A stretch of DNA of 64,000 nt from Pseudomonas sp. Irchel 3E13 (GCF_900187455.1 NZ_FYDX01000005.1:405669-469668), one strand, 5' to 3'. Numbered from the stretch's first letter, positions 54,915 through 63,324 are shown. The notes: generated by a model from the sequence alone, not told the origin. A program made the numbers and translations.

Positions 54915-56402
54915 TCAGTCTTTTCCTTCCTGATCGACGTCCGTCGATTCTGGCAGGCTCGCCAGAGTTTGCCGCAGGGTCTCGTCGACCCGTCTCATCT
55001 GATACAGCACTTGCCGCTTGCGGCGCCTCAGCACCGGCTCCGGTGCGAACCGCTCACAGACTTCCTCAAGCTTTTCACAGGCCAGCATCAGCGCTTCGGC
55101 CTGGACGATGCGTGCCACCCCGAGAATCTGGTGGGCGATATTCTGCAACGGTAGCGGGTCGCCATGGGTGTCGATTTCCTGCAGCCGTTGCTGGTCTTCC
55201 GGGCTGCTGCGCAGCAGCGTTTCCAAGAGACGGCGCAGTTCTGCGGGACAGTCGCCGATGATCGGTTCGAGGCCCTTGAGATCAAACAACGCGGGAGGGC
55301 TGGTGGCTGCTGGCTGCGTTGACACGCTGGCGAGGCGCTGGCCAAGGGTGTGCAAGCCGATGGGTTTGAGCAGGCAGTCGCTCATCCCGGCCTGTTCGCA
55401 GCGCTCGCGGACTTCCGGCTGGGCGTTGGCGGTGTAGCCGAGAATCGTCGAGGGCGTCCTGCCTTGTTGCTGTTCCTGCGCACGTACCGCGCGGGTGAAC
55501 TGGTAGCCGTCCATATGTGGCATGTTGCAGTCGACGATGAATACGTCGTAGTGAGCCGACTCGCACATTGCCAGGCCCTGAGCGCCGTTGTCGACGCAGG
55601 TGTATTGCACGCCTAGGAATTCCAGTTGCTGTGCCACCAGCAGCAGGTTGGCCGGGTGGTCGTCGATCACCAGCACGTTGAGGCCGGCAGCGGGCATCGG
55701 CGGCGCCAGCTCCTGGGGCTTGGGCTCGCGGCATTCCGGCAGGCTGCGCAGCGGCAGGCTGACGCGGATTTCCGTGCCTTCGCCGGGCTTGCTGAACAGG
55801 CTCAGCTTGCCGCCCATCATCTCGCACAGGCTGCGGCTGATGACCAGGCCCAGGCCGCTGCCGCTCCGTGCTTGCGAGCTGTCGGGTTCTATCTGGGCGA
55901 ACGGCTGGAACAGCCGCTGCTGGTCGTCCAGGGCGATGCCGACACCGGTGTCGCAGACCGACAGTTCCAGTTGCAGGTCGTCGCGGTTGGCGTCGCCCGT
56001 GGTGGGCAGGTTGGAGATGGCCAAGTCGATCTTGACCTGGCCCCAGGTGGTGAACTTGATGGCGTTGCTGACCAGGTTCGAGAGGATCTGCCTGAAGCGC
56101 ATGGGGTCGAGCAGTACGTCGCGGTGCGCGGTGCGGGAGATGGCGAGGGTCAGTTCCAGGCCTTTCTGCCGCGCCATCCCTTCGAAGACCTGGGTGGTGG
56201 ACTGCACCAGCTCCGCCGGGTCGGCCCGTTCGGGGCTGAGGTTCAGGTGCCCGGATTCGATGCGGGCGATGTCGAGGATATCGCCGATCAGCGACAGCAG
56301 GTCCCGCGCCGAATGGTAGGCGACTTCGATGGCCGGGCGATCCATGGGCTGCCCGTCGGGGCGCTTGAGCGCCAGTTCGAGCATGCCGATCAGGGCAATC
56401 AT
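54915..56402 (-). pseudogene. Hybrid sensor histidine kinase, 5' part cut off by element insertion
   Basis: About 495 codons remain: they begin in the phosphoacceptor helix (ALIGMLELALKRPDGQPMDR) just after where HEIRTP should be, then HATPase (LVSNAIKFTTWGQ, DTGVGI, GSGLGLVISRSLCEMMGG), a receiver (NVLVIDDHPANLLL, DVFIVDCNMPHMDG, KPIG) and Hpt-like tail (IAHQILGVARIVQA, where the Hpt His is present). BvgS/RocS-like architecture; the phosphorylatable kinase His and the whole sensor part are missing. Upstream of ATG ATT GCC the similarity ends and the sequence becomes AT-rich. In P. aeruginosa the neighbour of yggL is the rocS2/rocA2 pair, so a RocS-type kinase is likely. Confidence 0.85.
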
Positions 56403-56412
56403 CAGAGGTTTT
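56395..56412. other. Probable left attachment site (attL) of the integrated element
   Basis: Kinase coding sequence reads ...GGC ATC AGG-type codons up to ATG ATT GCC (minus strand from 56402) and loses identity immediately upstream; the DNA beyond (GAGGTTTTAGTAGAAAATGC) is AT-rich. The serine recombinase gene lies 57 bases away. Exact crossover cannot be fixed without the right end. Confidence 0.65.
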
Positions 56413-56458
56413 AGTAGAAAATGCTACCATTCCTCATCGGCTAAGGATCAACGCACAC

Positions 56459-58054
56459 ATGACCACCGTAACCCCTTTACCTCGGGCCTTTTCAGAGGTC
56501 TTCCAAGGCGACGACAGGATCAACGTTTACAGCTACATCCGCTTTTCATCCAAGGCCCAAAAACTTGGATTCAGTGAGATGAGGCAGATCGATCAGCTCA
56601 ATCGCTTTTTCGAGCAATACCCACAGGCTCGACAGGTTGAGCGGTATGAAGACCTTGGTGTCTCCGCCTTTAAGGGCAAAAACCTGAAATCCGGCCAGTT
56701 GGCCCGGTTCGTAGAGAGGATCAAGGCCAAGGAGATCCAGCCCAACGCTCTGCTACTGGTCGAATCCTTCGACCGAATCAGCCGGATGGGCGGATATGAT
56801 GCCCTTGAACTCATCATATCCATCATCCAGGCCGACTGCGCCATTTACACACTTTTCGATAATCGTCTTTACTCTCGACGCAAAACCGATAGCAGCGCCG
56901 ATATAAGTCTGATCCAAAACATCCTTGAACGGGCTAATGATGAGAGTCGTTCAAAATCAGATCGTGTCTCCGATGCCAAGGAAAGAAATTTATTGAAGGG
57001 TGAAAACGGCCAAATTATCACGAAACGATGCCCGTTCTGGATTAGTTATGTTGATGGTGAGTTTGTGTTGAACGAGCACGCAGAGGCCGTCAAGCGAGCG
57101 ACAGAGCTTTGTTTTGAAATGGGTGCGAGAACTACCGCCCAAGAACTTAACAAGCTAAATTTTTCAAAAAAATACACCGAAAGCATTATAGGCAAGGTTC
57201 TTCGCCAACCTGCAATTTATGGCTCATTCATCGCCATGGAATGGGATGATTTAGGAAAGCCAGTTCAGATTAAAAAAGAGATTAAGAATTACTATCCCGC
57301 TGTAATCAGTGAATCAGACTTCCATAGGATTGGTGCAAAGCTAAGTCAGCGTCAAGATCCAAAACTTGCAGGGCGGAAGGCTGCTGAATTTAAAAATATC
57401 CTTCGGGGCTTGGTCTTTTGCGCTTGTGGTTCAGGATTCCGTTATCACGCACAAAAAAGTCAGTATGTTGATTTAGTGTGTTCAGCCTCATTGGCTGGGC
57501 GTTGTTCCTATGCCGAGCCGGGAAAAGGTGTTCGATACCGTTATGCCAGGATTGAGGAGATATTTCTTGCCTATCAGAACCTGATCCCATTCCATCAGAT
57601 AATTGCCAAGTCCAGCGACATTAAAGCTCTCGAAAAAGAGCATGAAGAATTGACGGGGCTTCTCATTCAAAAAGAACAAGCGTTGGCAAGTAGTTTTGCC
57701 ATTCTTGAAAAAGCCTCAGAAACGGCCCAAAAATACGTTTTGAGTAGGATTGAGGAAGTCAGTGAGGAGTTAGACCAGCTCAAAGCTAAACAGCATGAAG
57801 TCGGCCTTAGAATCAGTTCAATGCACCTTGCAACCAAGTCAGCAATTAGCGTGATGGATATTTACAAGCTGCTGCTGACTGAAAGCGGACGAATTAAAAT
57901 TAACAATTTTCTCGCCAGTCAAGCGGTTAGACTTTCCATAACGCCATTAAAGAAGAAATTTTTTATTATAGATATTTATCTTTCAGGGAATCACATTGAC
58001 CGTATCAATGTTACACCGGACGGATACACCGCCGAAAATAAGGTCCGACTCTAA
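56459..58054 (+). CDS. Large serine recombinase (integrase)
   Basis: 531 residues from ATG 56459 with AAGGA about 11 bases upstream. Resolvase catalytic domain: YIRFSSK with Ser30 as likely nucleophile, Arg28, and ESFDRISRMGGYDA (Arg106, Arg109). Recombinase domain 170-300, zinc ribbon with Cys321, 323, 341, 349 (CACGSGFRYH ... CSASLAGRC), then a coiled coil from about 385 to 460. This is the complete phiC31-type layout, so it integrates and excises the element unidirectionally with an excision factor. Its position 57 bases inside the left boundary is standard. Confidence 0.92.
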   Translation: MTTVTPLPRAFSEVFQGDDRINVYSYIRFSSKAQKLGFSEMRQIDQLNRFFEQYPQARQVERYEDLGVSAFKGKNLKSGQLARFVERIKAKEIQPNALLLVESFDRISRMGGYDALELIISIIQADCAIYTLFDNRLYSRRKTDSSADISLIQNILERANDESRSKSDRVSDAKERNLLKGENGQIITKRCPFWISYVDGEFVLNEHAEAVKRATELCFEMGARTTAQELNKLNFSKKYTESIIGKVLRQPAIYGSFIAMEWDDLGKPVQIKKEIKNYYPAVISESDFHRIGAKLSQRQDPKLAGRKAAEFKNILRGLVFCACGSGFRYHAQKSQYVDLVCSASLAGRCSYAEPGKGVRYRYARIEEIFLAYQNLIPFHQIIAKSSDIKALEKEHEELTGLLIQKEQALASSFAILEKASETAQKYVLSRIEEVSEELDQLKAKQHEVGLRISSMHLATKSAISVMDIYKLLLTESGRIKINNFLASQAVRLSITPLKKKFFIIDIYLSGNHIDRINVTPDGYTAENKVRL

Positions 58055-58063
58055 ATCGCCATC

Positions 58064-58108
58064 AGCCCTAAAACGCACCCAATCAGAGATTGGGCACCTT
58101 TTAGGGCT
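58064..58108. terminator. Compound hairpin terminating the recombinase and EAL genes
   Basis: AGCCCTAAAA ... TTTTAGGGCT (outer 10-bp stem) enclosing CCCAATC-AGA-GATTGGG. Both genes converge on it: recombinase ends at 58054, the EAL gene at 58121. Confidence 0.85.
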
Positions 58109-58120
58109 ATATGATGAACA

Positions 58121-59677
58121 TCAGTCGTGGGCAAAATTCATTGCCTTGCCCCGAGCAGTCTGTGATTTGACCCTCTCAATAAGCTCAGTGATTGGTAATG
58201 CCTTACTAAACAACCACCCTTGAATAAGTGCATCAGGGCAAAATTCAAGAATTGCTATTTTTTGTGCTTCCGTCTCCACGCCCTCAAAGACTATCTGCGC
58301 ATTCATTGCTTTTGCTATTTCATAGATCTTTTGCAGCACTATTTCCGCCGGAGAGCCTGTCCCAGCAGCTTGCGAGAATGACTTGTCAATTTTTATAACG
58401 TCAACATTTAGCCTGGCCAGATAAGATAGACTTGAGTAGCCTGAGCCAAAATCATCAATCAATACTTTATGGCCATACGCTCTAAGAGATTCAATCCGCC
58501 CTTCAATTTTGCTAATGTCAGCCGTTGCACCTTCGAGCATCTCGATTGCAATCTGACCTGCTAAAATTCCGTGTTTTCTTGCTGTATCTGATATGTGCCG
58601 AACAAGACCGCCTCCCAGAAGATCTTTGGTTTCAATGTTAAAGCTCAAATATACTTCGGGGTTGCAGGCCAAGCCTTTCGAACACTCTTCCAGCGCTTTG
58701 TTAACAATGAGCTTATTCAGCTTTTCTTGCAGGCCAAGATCCTCTGCTTTTTCAATGAAGACGTTTGGGGGGACTGATCCGAATTTTTTATCATGCCAAC
58801 GGGCCAAAACCTCGAAACCCGAGACCTTACCAGTCATGCCATGAACAATCGGTTGATATGCAGTTGATATTGTCCCGTTTTTAATGGCGTATTTCAAACG
58901 ATGGGAAAGTGAGTCTCTGACCCTACGGTATTGGTGGGCAGCATAAAAAGCTAATAGACCCAAAGAACAACCAATCAGAGCGATGAATAAGAGAAGGCCA
59001 GGCTTATTAGTCGTAAAAATATTCGCATCAATATTCGAAACAACACATATGTCATATTTTTCAGAACACAATTTTGCGAATGCGCTGGTTAGCATATTGC
59101 CTTGATGAAATTCGCCGAATGTGCGCATGATGGTTTTGCCGTCACGAGACACAACAGATGAACTTAACTCTACTGGTGGCGATTCAAACGGTGCAAATGC
59201 GGTGGGTGATGTAACAACGAATGAATTACCTTTTGCCGAAATGTCAATTTTTACAGCGCTGGGAAAATAGCTTGAAACGCCTCCCCAAAGTTGAACATTG
59301 TTTTGGGTGACTCTACTTTCTCCAGTCAATCGAAAATCTGGAATTACCCCCCACATAGCAGAGCAGTTAATAGCTTTATTTTCTATCCGCCCAGCATCTT
59401 TTACAAAACGATATTCATAAGTAACTCTCTTTAAAGCATCCAGGTCAGACGGCCCGCAAGACTCGTGAGGTGTAGTGTTTAGCTCATCAAGTGCAGTCGT
59501 CAGGTTTCCTGCGACCATCTCGGCATGGTTGAGGACAACGTTAGCATAGGAATCTATTCTATTATCCGCACTAACCAACCATAGAAACTGCGATACGCCA
59601 AACGAAAACAGCACCCCAATCGTCATGCATCCAGTCAAATAGCACAGAATACTTTTTTCAAGCTTTTTCATGCGCAT
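58121..59677 (-). CDS. CSS-motif EAL protein, membrane c-di-GMP phosphodiesterase
   Basis: 518 residues from ATG 59677 (GTG 59680 and ATG 59671 are also possible). TM near 10-35, periplasmic domain to about 224 with Cys74 and Cys105 (the PF12792 CSS sensor forms a disulfide there in E. coli PdeC; here the CSS triplet reads CGP), TM about 225-247, EAL domain 260-518. EAL site reads EVL (FEVLARW), with N in SFNIE, IEMLEG, DDFGSGYSSL, IDKSF and EGVET present: catalytically complete. Degrades c-di-GMP, favouring motility. Foreign cargo with AT-rich codons. Convergent with the recombinase gene. Confidence 0.88.
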   Translation of the reverse strand: MRMKKLEKSILCYLTGCMTIGVLFSFGVSQFLWLVSADNRIDSYANVVLNHAEMVAGNLTTALDELNTTPHESCGPSDLDALKRVTYEYRFVKDAGRIENKAINCSAMWGVIPDFRLTGESRVTQNNVQLWGGVSSYFPSAVKIDISAKGNSFVVTSPTAFAPFESPPVELSSSVVSRDGKTIMRTFGEFHQGNMLTSAFAKLCSEKYDICVVSNIDANIFTTNKPGLLLFIALIGCSLGLLAFYAAHQYRRVRDSLSHRLKYAIKNGTISTAYQPIVHGMTGKVSGFEVLARWHDKKFGSVPPNVFIEKAEDLGLQEKLNKLIVNKALEECSKGLACNPEVYLSFNIETKDLLGGGLVRHISDTARKHGILAGQIAIEMLEGATADISKIEGRIESLRAYGHKVLIDDFGSGYSSLSYLARLNVDVIKIDKSFSQAAGTGSPAEIVLQKIYEIAKAMNAQIVFEGVETEAQKIAILEFCPDALIQGWLFSKALPITELIERVKSQTARGKAMNFAHD

Positions 59678-59771
59678 CACCAGTGAATCCCTATTTCCGT
59701 CTTATGCCACATCTGTGTGGGGTTGCATAGCGCCGCTACAAGCATTTTTCCGCCATCACGCTATGCGTGGC

Positions 59772-59837
59772 GGCGCTGGACAAATCCAGCGCCCAAAGCA
59801 GCCCTGACAAGTCAGGGCCAGCCGGACAAATCCGGCT
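59772..59837. repeat. Tandem hairpins with a shared GACAARTC apex
   Basis: Three perfect stem-loops: GGCGCTGGA-CAAA-TCCAGCGCC (59772-59793), GCCCTGA-CAAG-TCAGGGC (59801-59818), AGCCGGA-CAAA-TCCGGCT (59820-59837). Stems differ, but loops are CAAR closed by GA and TC each time. Covarying stems with a fixed loop argue for a structure recognised as folded nucleic acid. Confidence 0.85.
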
Positions 59838-59871
59838 AAGAGCAAAAGCATTGATCCAAATGCTAATATTG

Positions 59872-59955
59872 AAGTGTGGCTCCTTTTAACCCGTTGGGCT
59901 TACCACCACACTTAACTTCGTTAAGACGCTTCGCTTGCGGTAGTAAGCACGGGTT
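59872..59955 (+). repeat. Branched inverted-repeat structure with AAGTGTGG arms
   Basis: AAGTGTGG (59872-59879) pairs with CCACACTT (59906-59913). A competing longer stem is AACCCGT + GCTTAC (59888-59903) with GTAAGC + ACGGGTT (59943-59955), enclosing CTTAAC-TTC-GTTAAG (59911-59925) and CGC...GCG (59927-59939). AGTGTG resembles the nick-site context of MobV origins (I recall TAGTGTG/TTA for pMV158). Confidence 0.6.
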
Positions 59956-60019
59956 CCTCGCCGGAATGGCAGAAGCAAAAGCAAAGCCGCACCAATATAA
60001 TATTCAATATGAGGATAAA

Positions 60020-61621
60020 ATGAATGATAGAAAAATAACTTCGATGATTTTCAAAACCTTGAACTACACGAATGAAATCAAGAAAAAATCAACAAATGGA
60101 CATGGCGGTCGCCGTCAGTTGTTCAAGAGCCTGCGCCACTCTCTGCGCATTCCCGCAAGCCAGCCCAAGAAGCTGGAATGGTTCGATGAACAATCCCATT
60201 TAAATCTAATCTGGTTGCCAGATACTGGCACGATAAAATTAAACGACTATCCGAAAGAGCAAAGGGAATCTCTTCTTGCGAAAATAACCAATGAAGCGGA
60301 AGCGCCAACACTGGCTAAAAACGACAGAACCGAATTATTGGAAGCACGCACAAAGCTCAAAAACAAAGTCAAAAATGCCAGTAAAAACGAAACCGCCGAG
60401 GGCAGTATTTTAGCTTTTCAAAACATCCTTAATATTCAAGGCATCGCAGATACTGAACAGCTCTTATCCGACCTTGATCAGTTCGACATAAAGCGCAAAA
60501 GTCAGAAGCTCGATACAGCAAGGCAGTTTCTCGAATGCCACAACGAGATAGAGCGTGGCCCAAAACCGCTAATCAAGAAAAATCAGGCCGTTATTCAAGA
60601 GGCATTTTTTAAATTTCCGGCCATGAATGAGGTGAGAAATTTAGATCCAGAAAAACGCATTGATCTAATAAAGAATTTCTACAAGAATATTTTCCCGGAA
60701 TATCCGATTCATTTCGTTGTATTGCATGGTGATGAAGATGCCGACCTGACGGAGCATAGCGACCATCCGCATATTTTTATATCCACTAAAAACAGTAAGA
60801 CTGGGCTCTATGATTTGCGAGACACACAGATAAAGAGGGTTAATGCTTATTTGACAAAGTATCGTCCAGGAACAAATCCTATTGACGAAAAACCTGATTT
60901 TCTGGAGTCACAGTTACTGTTCGGGTATTTGCAAGACATGTTTTACGCCTACACCAACAATACGCTGTTGAAGGAAACACCATATCGAGCCAAGAAACAC
61001 GAAAAAACAGAGGGGCACATGAAGATGCTTCGATATATCAACGCAGAAGCAAAAAAGCCAAAATCCGAACGTGCCTTCAACCTTTACACGCTCGCCCAGG
61101 AGCGAAAGGCGATAGCCGAGCAGAAGGCCCAGCTTGCACAGCAAAACCGTATCAAGGCCGAAGCAGCAGCAGAGAACGCTATAGAGCGTCATAGGCTGGC
61201 AGAACAAGCCACAGCAGAAGAAAGAGAGTTTGCAGAGGCGTATCGAAGAAAAGCTGAAAATTATGAAGGGGCTATTTCAAAGATGCGTGCTGACCAAGCC
61301 AAAGCAGAAGCAGATCACTCCAAGATAAAAGCTGAATTGAAATTATTCAGAAGCAATATGTCAGAGTTGATTGATGGGATTACCAACTGGCTTGAAGAGA
61401 CTTTCGCCGCTCGACGCAAGGACATTCAAGAGAAATGCTTGGAGCGTGCAAGAAAGGCTTATGAGAGAGTTCGTGAGAATGATAAGTCCGAGGATAGTCG
61501 CTTTACCAAGAAGGCAGAGGCACAGGTGGATACTCAACTCGCTGAGTTGGAGTTGTATGATAATGAGCTTCTTGACATACCGCCAGCAAAGGAAATAAGA
61601 CGCAAAATTATCAGGCCATAA
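60020..61621 (+). CDS. Divergent MobV/Pre-like relaxase (mobilisation protein)
   Basis: 533 residues from ATG 60020 (GAGGA in front); the GTG frame from 59876 runs through the hairpin block. Possible MobV motifs: RHSLRI at 39-44 (HNxR-like), SHLNLIWL at 59-66 (SHLNYxL) and LHGDEDADLTEHSDHPHIFI at 235-254 (HxDExxPHxH, but longer loop and last His replaced by Phe). C-terminal 355-450 is a long charged coiled coil (AEQKAQLAQQNRIKAEAAAE), usual for Pre/Mob proteins. It would nick its oriT and lead a strand into a helper conjugation channel. Very AT-rich and Lys-rich. Assignment is by motif only; a replication-type nuclease is the alternative. Confidence 0.55.
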   Translation: MNDRKITSMIFKTLNYTNEIKKKSTNGHGGRRQLFKSLRHSLRIPASQPKKLEWFDEQSHLNLIWLPDTGTIKLNDYPKEQRESLLAKITNEAEAPTLAKNDRTELLEARTKLKNKVKNASKNETAEGSILAFQNILNIQGIADTEQLLSDLDQFDIKRKSQKLDTARQFLECHNEIERGPKPLIKKNQAVIQEAFFKFPAMNEVRNLDPEKRIDLIKNFYKNIFPEYPIHFVVLHGDEDADLTEHSDHPHIFISTKNSKTGLYDLRDTQIKRVNAYLTKYRPGTNPIDEKPDFLESQLLFGYLQDMFYAYTNNTLLKETPYRAKKHEKTEGHMKMLRYINAEAKKPKSERAFNLYTLAQERKAIAEQKAQLAQQNRIKAEAAAENAIERHRLAEQATAEEREFAEAYRRKAENYEGAISKMRADQAKAEADHSKIKAELKLFRSNMSELIDGITNWLEETFAARRKDIQEKCLERARKAYERVRENDKSEDSRFTKKAEAQVDTQLAELELYDNELLDIPPAKEIRRKIIRP

Positions 61622-61624
61622 AAA

Positions 61625-61640
61625 GCCACCCGGAGGTGGC
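61625..61640 (-). terminator. Short terminator between relaxase and exported protein genes
   Basis: GCCACC-CGGA-GGTGGC, with AAAA on its left, i.e. T tract for minus-strand transcripts from the 61684 gene. Lies at the end of both convergent genes. Confidence 0.75.
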
Positions 61641-61683
61641 GATAAATAATTAAAGTCAAATATGACAATATCAGGATAGCATA

Positions 61684-63324
61684 TCAATTGGAAAAAACGC
61701 CATTTAAGCCAAGGCTCTTCGGAATTACATTTATCACAATTTCTTTTGGCTGAGGCTTTTCTATTATTTTGTTGCCAAGCTCCACATACCTCAATGTTGC
61801 ATTCCCTCCATCAAAAGATACACCCTTCAATATTACTGTTTTTTCTTCTACCGCCTTAGCAGTTATGCCGCCATGACCGACATACCTATCAATCGTCTTG
61901 GGCAGGGCTATTTCAATATAAGAATTCCCAGCGCCAACCACAGACTGAAATTTAGAAATAGCTGATCCAATTTTGCTGGCGCTATACTTACCGCTGCTCA
62001 GGTCATCTACATTTACTATCAATTTGTGGCGCTCACTTGTCGCCCAGTTCGTCGCAGAAAGGCTATTGAGATATTTCGAGAATTCTTCTCCATTTTGCAA
62101 GCTGGATGATGTAACAGAGATATTGCTTAATAGTCCATCAGGTATAGCGTCCGCATTAGCAGCAGGCTGAGTGTCCGCTTGGGTTGAAGCACAGTTATTA
62201 TTGCTAACCATCCACTCTGCCCCGTATGGATAACTGGCTTGCCCCAACGAATTTTGTGCTTTCACTCTATAGCGCTGAATTGTTCCGATTTGTCCAACTG
62301 GACATGCTACCTCATCAATCTCTTGCATAATATCGGTAATCTGTGCAACGCAGGACGTGAAGTCTATGGATGTGATCTCAAATTTAGTATCTGTTATTTT
62401 TGCAGTGGCGCTGTATGTTGTCGTGTAGGTGCCGTATTTATAGACCGTTCCTGAATAGGTTCCTTGGGTAGTTCCATTATACGAGTCGCACGTTTCTTCT
62501 TGAACGCCATCTTTGGTTTCAGTTGTTTGAGTAGGGACAGGCTTACAAGTGCTGGAAACCTCCACCCAGCCGGAATAGTTCCTCATTGAACCATCAGTCC
62601 AGGCTTCATATGTTTGCTTCTCTCGAACTGACCCTATTTCACCAATTGCGCAGCTAACAATCCTATATTCACTTTGCATGCTCTGTAGAGCTGCTGCACA
62701 GGTGTTTGCTGTGTCGCTCCAAGGTGTGAAGTTTGTCTTTGTGCCGTCTGACCATAAGTCGAAGGTTCTTGTCTGAGTCCAGATGCCATTAGGCAGTGAT
62801 GCTGGGCAGGTTAGGCTTTGTGTTTCAGCCTCCCTACCAACGGAAATTATGGTGCACGTATTTGTTAAGTCACTCCAGTTCGAAACATCTCTATGGCTAC
62901 CATCCGACCATAATTGGTAGGTGCGACTTTGAGTCCAAACGCCACTTGGGTGGGTCAATGGACAGTTTAGGTTTTGAGTTTCTGTGTTCGTCGATTGATA
63001 AGTTGGACCAGACTCAACACAACCTCTTGATATAGTTATGTTCTCGCCATAATAACCAGTCTGCTTATGAAGATAATACCTAACATCCTCGTCAGTCTGC
63101 CCACTTCGGAGCCTGCTCTGAACCTCACTGGTTATGCTTGGGCAGTTTATTCTGTCATAGTATGCCAGTCGATACGTGAACGATATTTCGCCAGTTTGAC
63201 CGGCTGGGCAAGCAACTACACCAGAACAGGTTGCAGATGAGTTTGACCCACTCCCGCCATCTGCGTGAGCCTGAGTTATAAGGATCAGCAGAGATAGTGG
63301 ATAAAGCAGCTTGGAATTTTTCAT
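61684..63324 (-). CDS. Exported Cys-repeat protein, unknown function
   Basis: 546 residues. Signal peptide MKNSKLLYPLSLLILITQAH ending A-D, then Gly/Ser linker. Four imperfect about 37-residue repeats, each opened and closed by Cys: 121-157, 173-209, 225-260, 341-378, with the pattern C...GxWTQxRTxxxWSDGxxxxxxxWSDxxxTC (third and fourth degenerate); a shorter copy at 39-61. C-terminal 390-546 is a separate beta-rich domain. Disulfide-paired repeats suggest a surface or phage-like adhesin, or a mating-pair/pilus tip protein. No clear ribosome site; TATAATT-like AT-rich DNA lies upstream. I recognise no family. Confidence 0.75.
   Translation of the reverse strand: MKNSKLLYPLSLLILITQAHADGGSGSNSSATCSGVVACPAGQTGEISFTYRLAYYDRINCPSITSEVQSRLRSGQTDEDVRYYLHKQTGYYGENITISRGCVESGPTYQSTNTETQNLNCPLTHPSGVWTQSRTYQLWSDGSHRDVSNWSDLTNTCTIISVGREAETQSLTCPASLPNGIWTQTRTFDLWSDGTKTNFTPWSDTANTCAAALQSMQSEYRIVSCAIGEIGSVREKQTYEAWTDGSMRNYSGWVEVSSTCKPVPTQTTETKDGVQEETCDSYNGTTQGTYSGTVYKYGTYTTTYSATAKITDTKFEITSIDFTSCVAQITDIMQEIDEVACPVGQIGTIQRYRVKAQNSLGQASYPYGAEWMVSNNNCASTQADTQPAANADAIPDGLLSNISVTSSSLQNGEEFSKYLNSLSATNWATSERHKLIVNVDDLSSGKYSASKIGSAISKFQSVVGAGNSYIEIALPKTIDRYVGHGGITAKAVEEKTVILKGVSFDGGNATLRYVELGNKIIEKPQPKEIVINVIPKSLGLNGVFSN

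Larger units (their letters stand above)
59678..60019. other. Gene-free 342-base block with strong hairpins, candidate oriT region
   Basis: Between EAL and relaxase genes, containing (i) CCGCC-ATC-ACGC-TAT-GCGT-GGCGG (59750-59773), (ii) three tetraloop hairpins at 59772-59837, and (iii) a branched structure at 59872-59955. Placement directly upstream of a relaxase gene is where MobV-type origins of transfer lie. An alternative pairing GCATAGCG (59725-59732) with CGCTATGC (59759-59766) competes with hairpin (i). Ribosome site GAGGA at 60011 precedes the relaxase ATG. Confidence 0.55.

Noticed and set aside
59750..59837. CRISPR array
   Set aside because: Units are hairpins of unequal stem sequence, only three or four in number, without identical repeats or spacers, and no cas gene is present.
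59750..59955. Retron or integron attC origin for the hairpin block
   Set aside because: No reverse transcriptase and no tyrosine integrase is encoded in view; the adjacent integrase is a serine recombinase.
59876..60019. GTG start at 59876 for the relaxase
   Set aside because: It would place 48 residues across the hairpin block; ATG 60020 has a proper GAGGA ribosome site.
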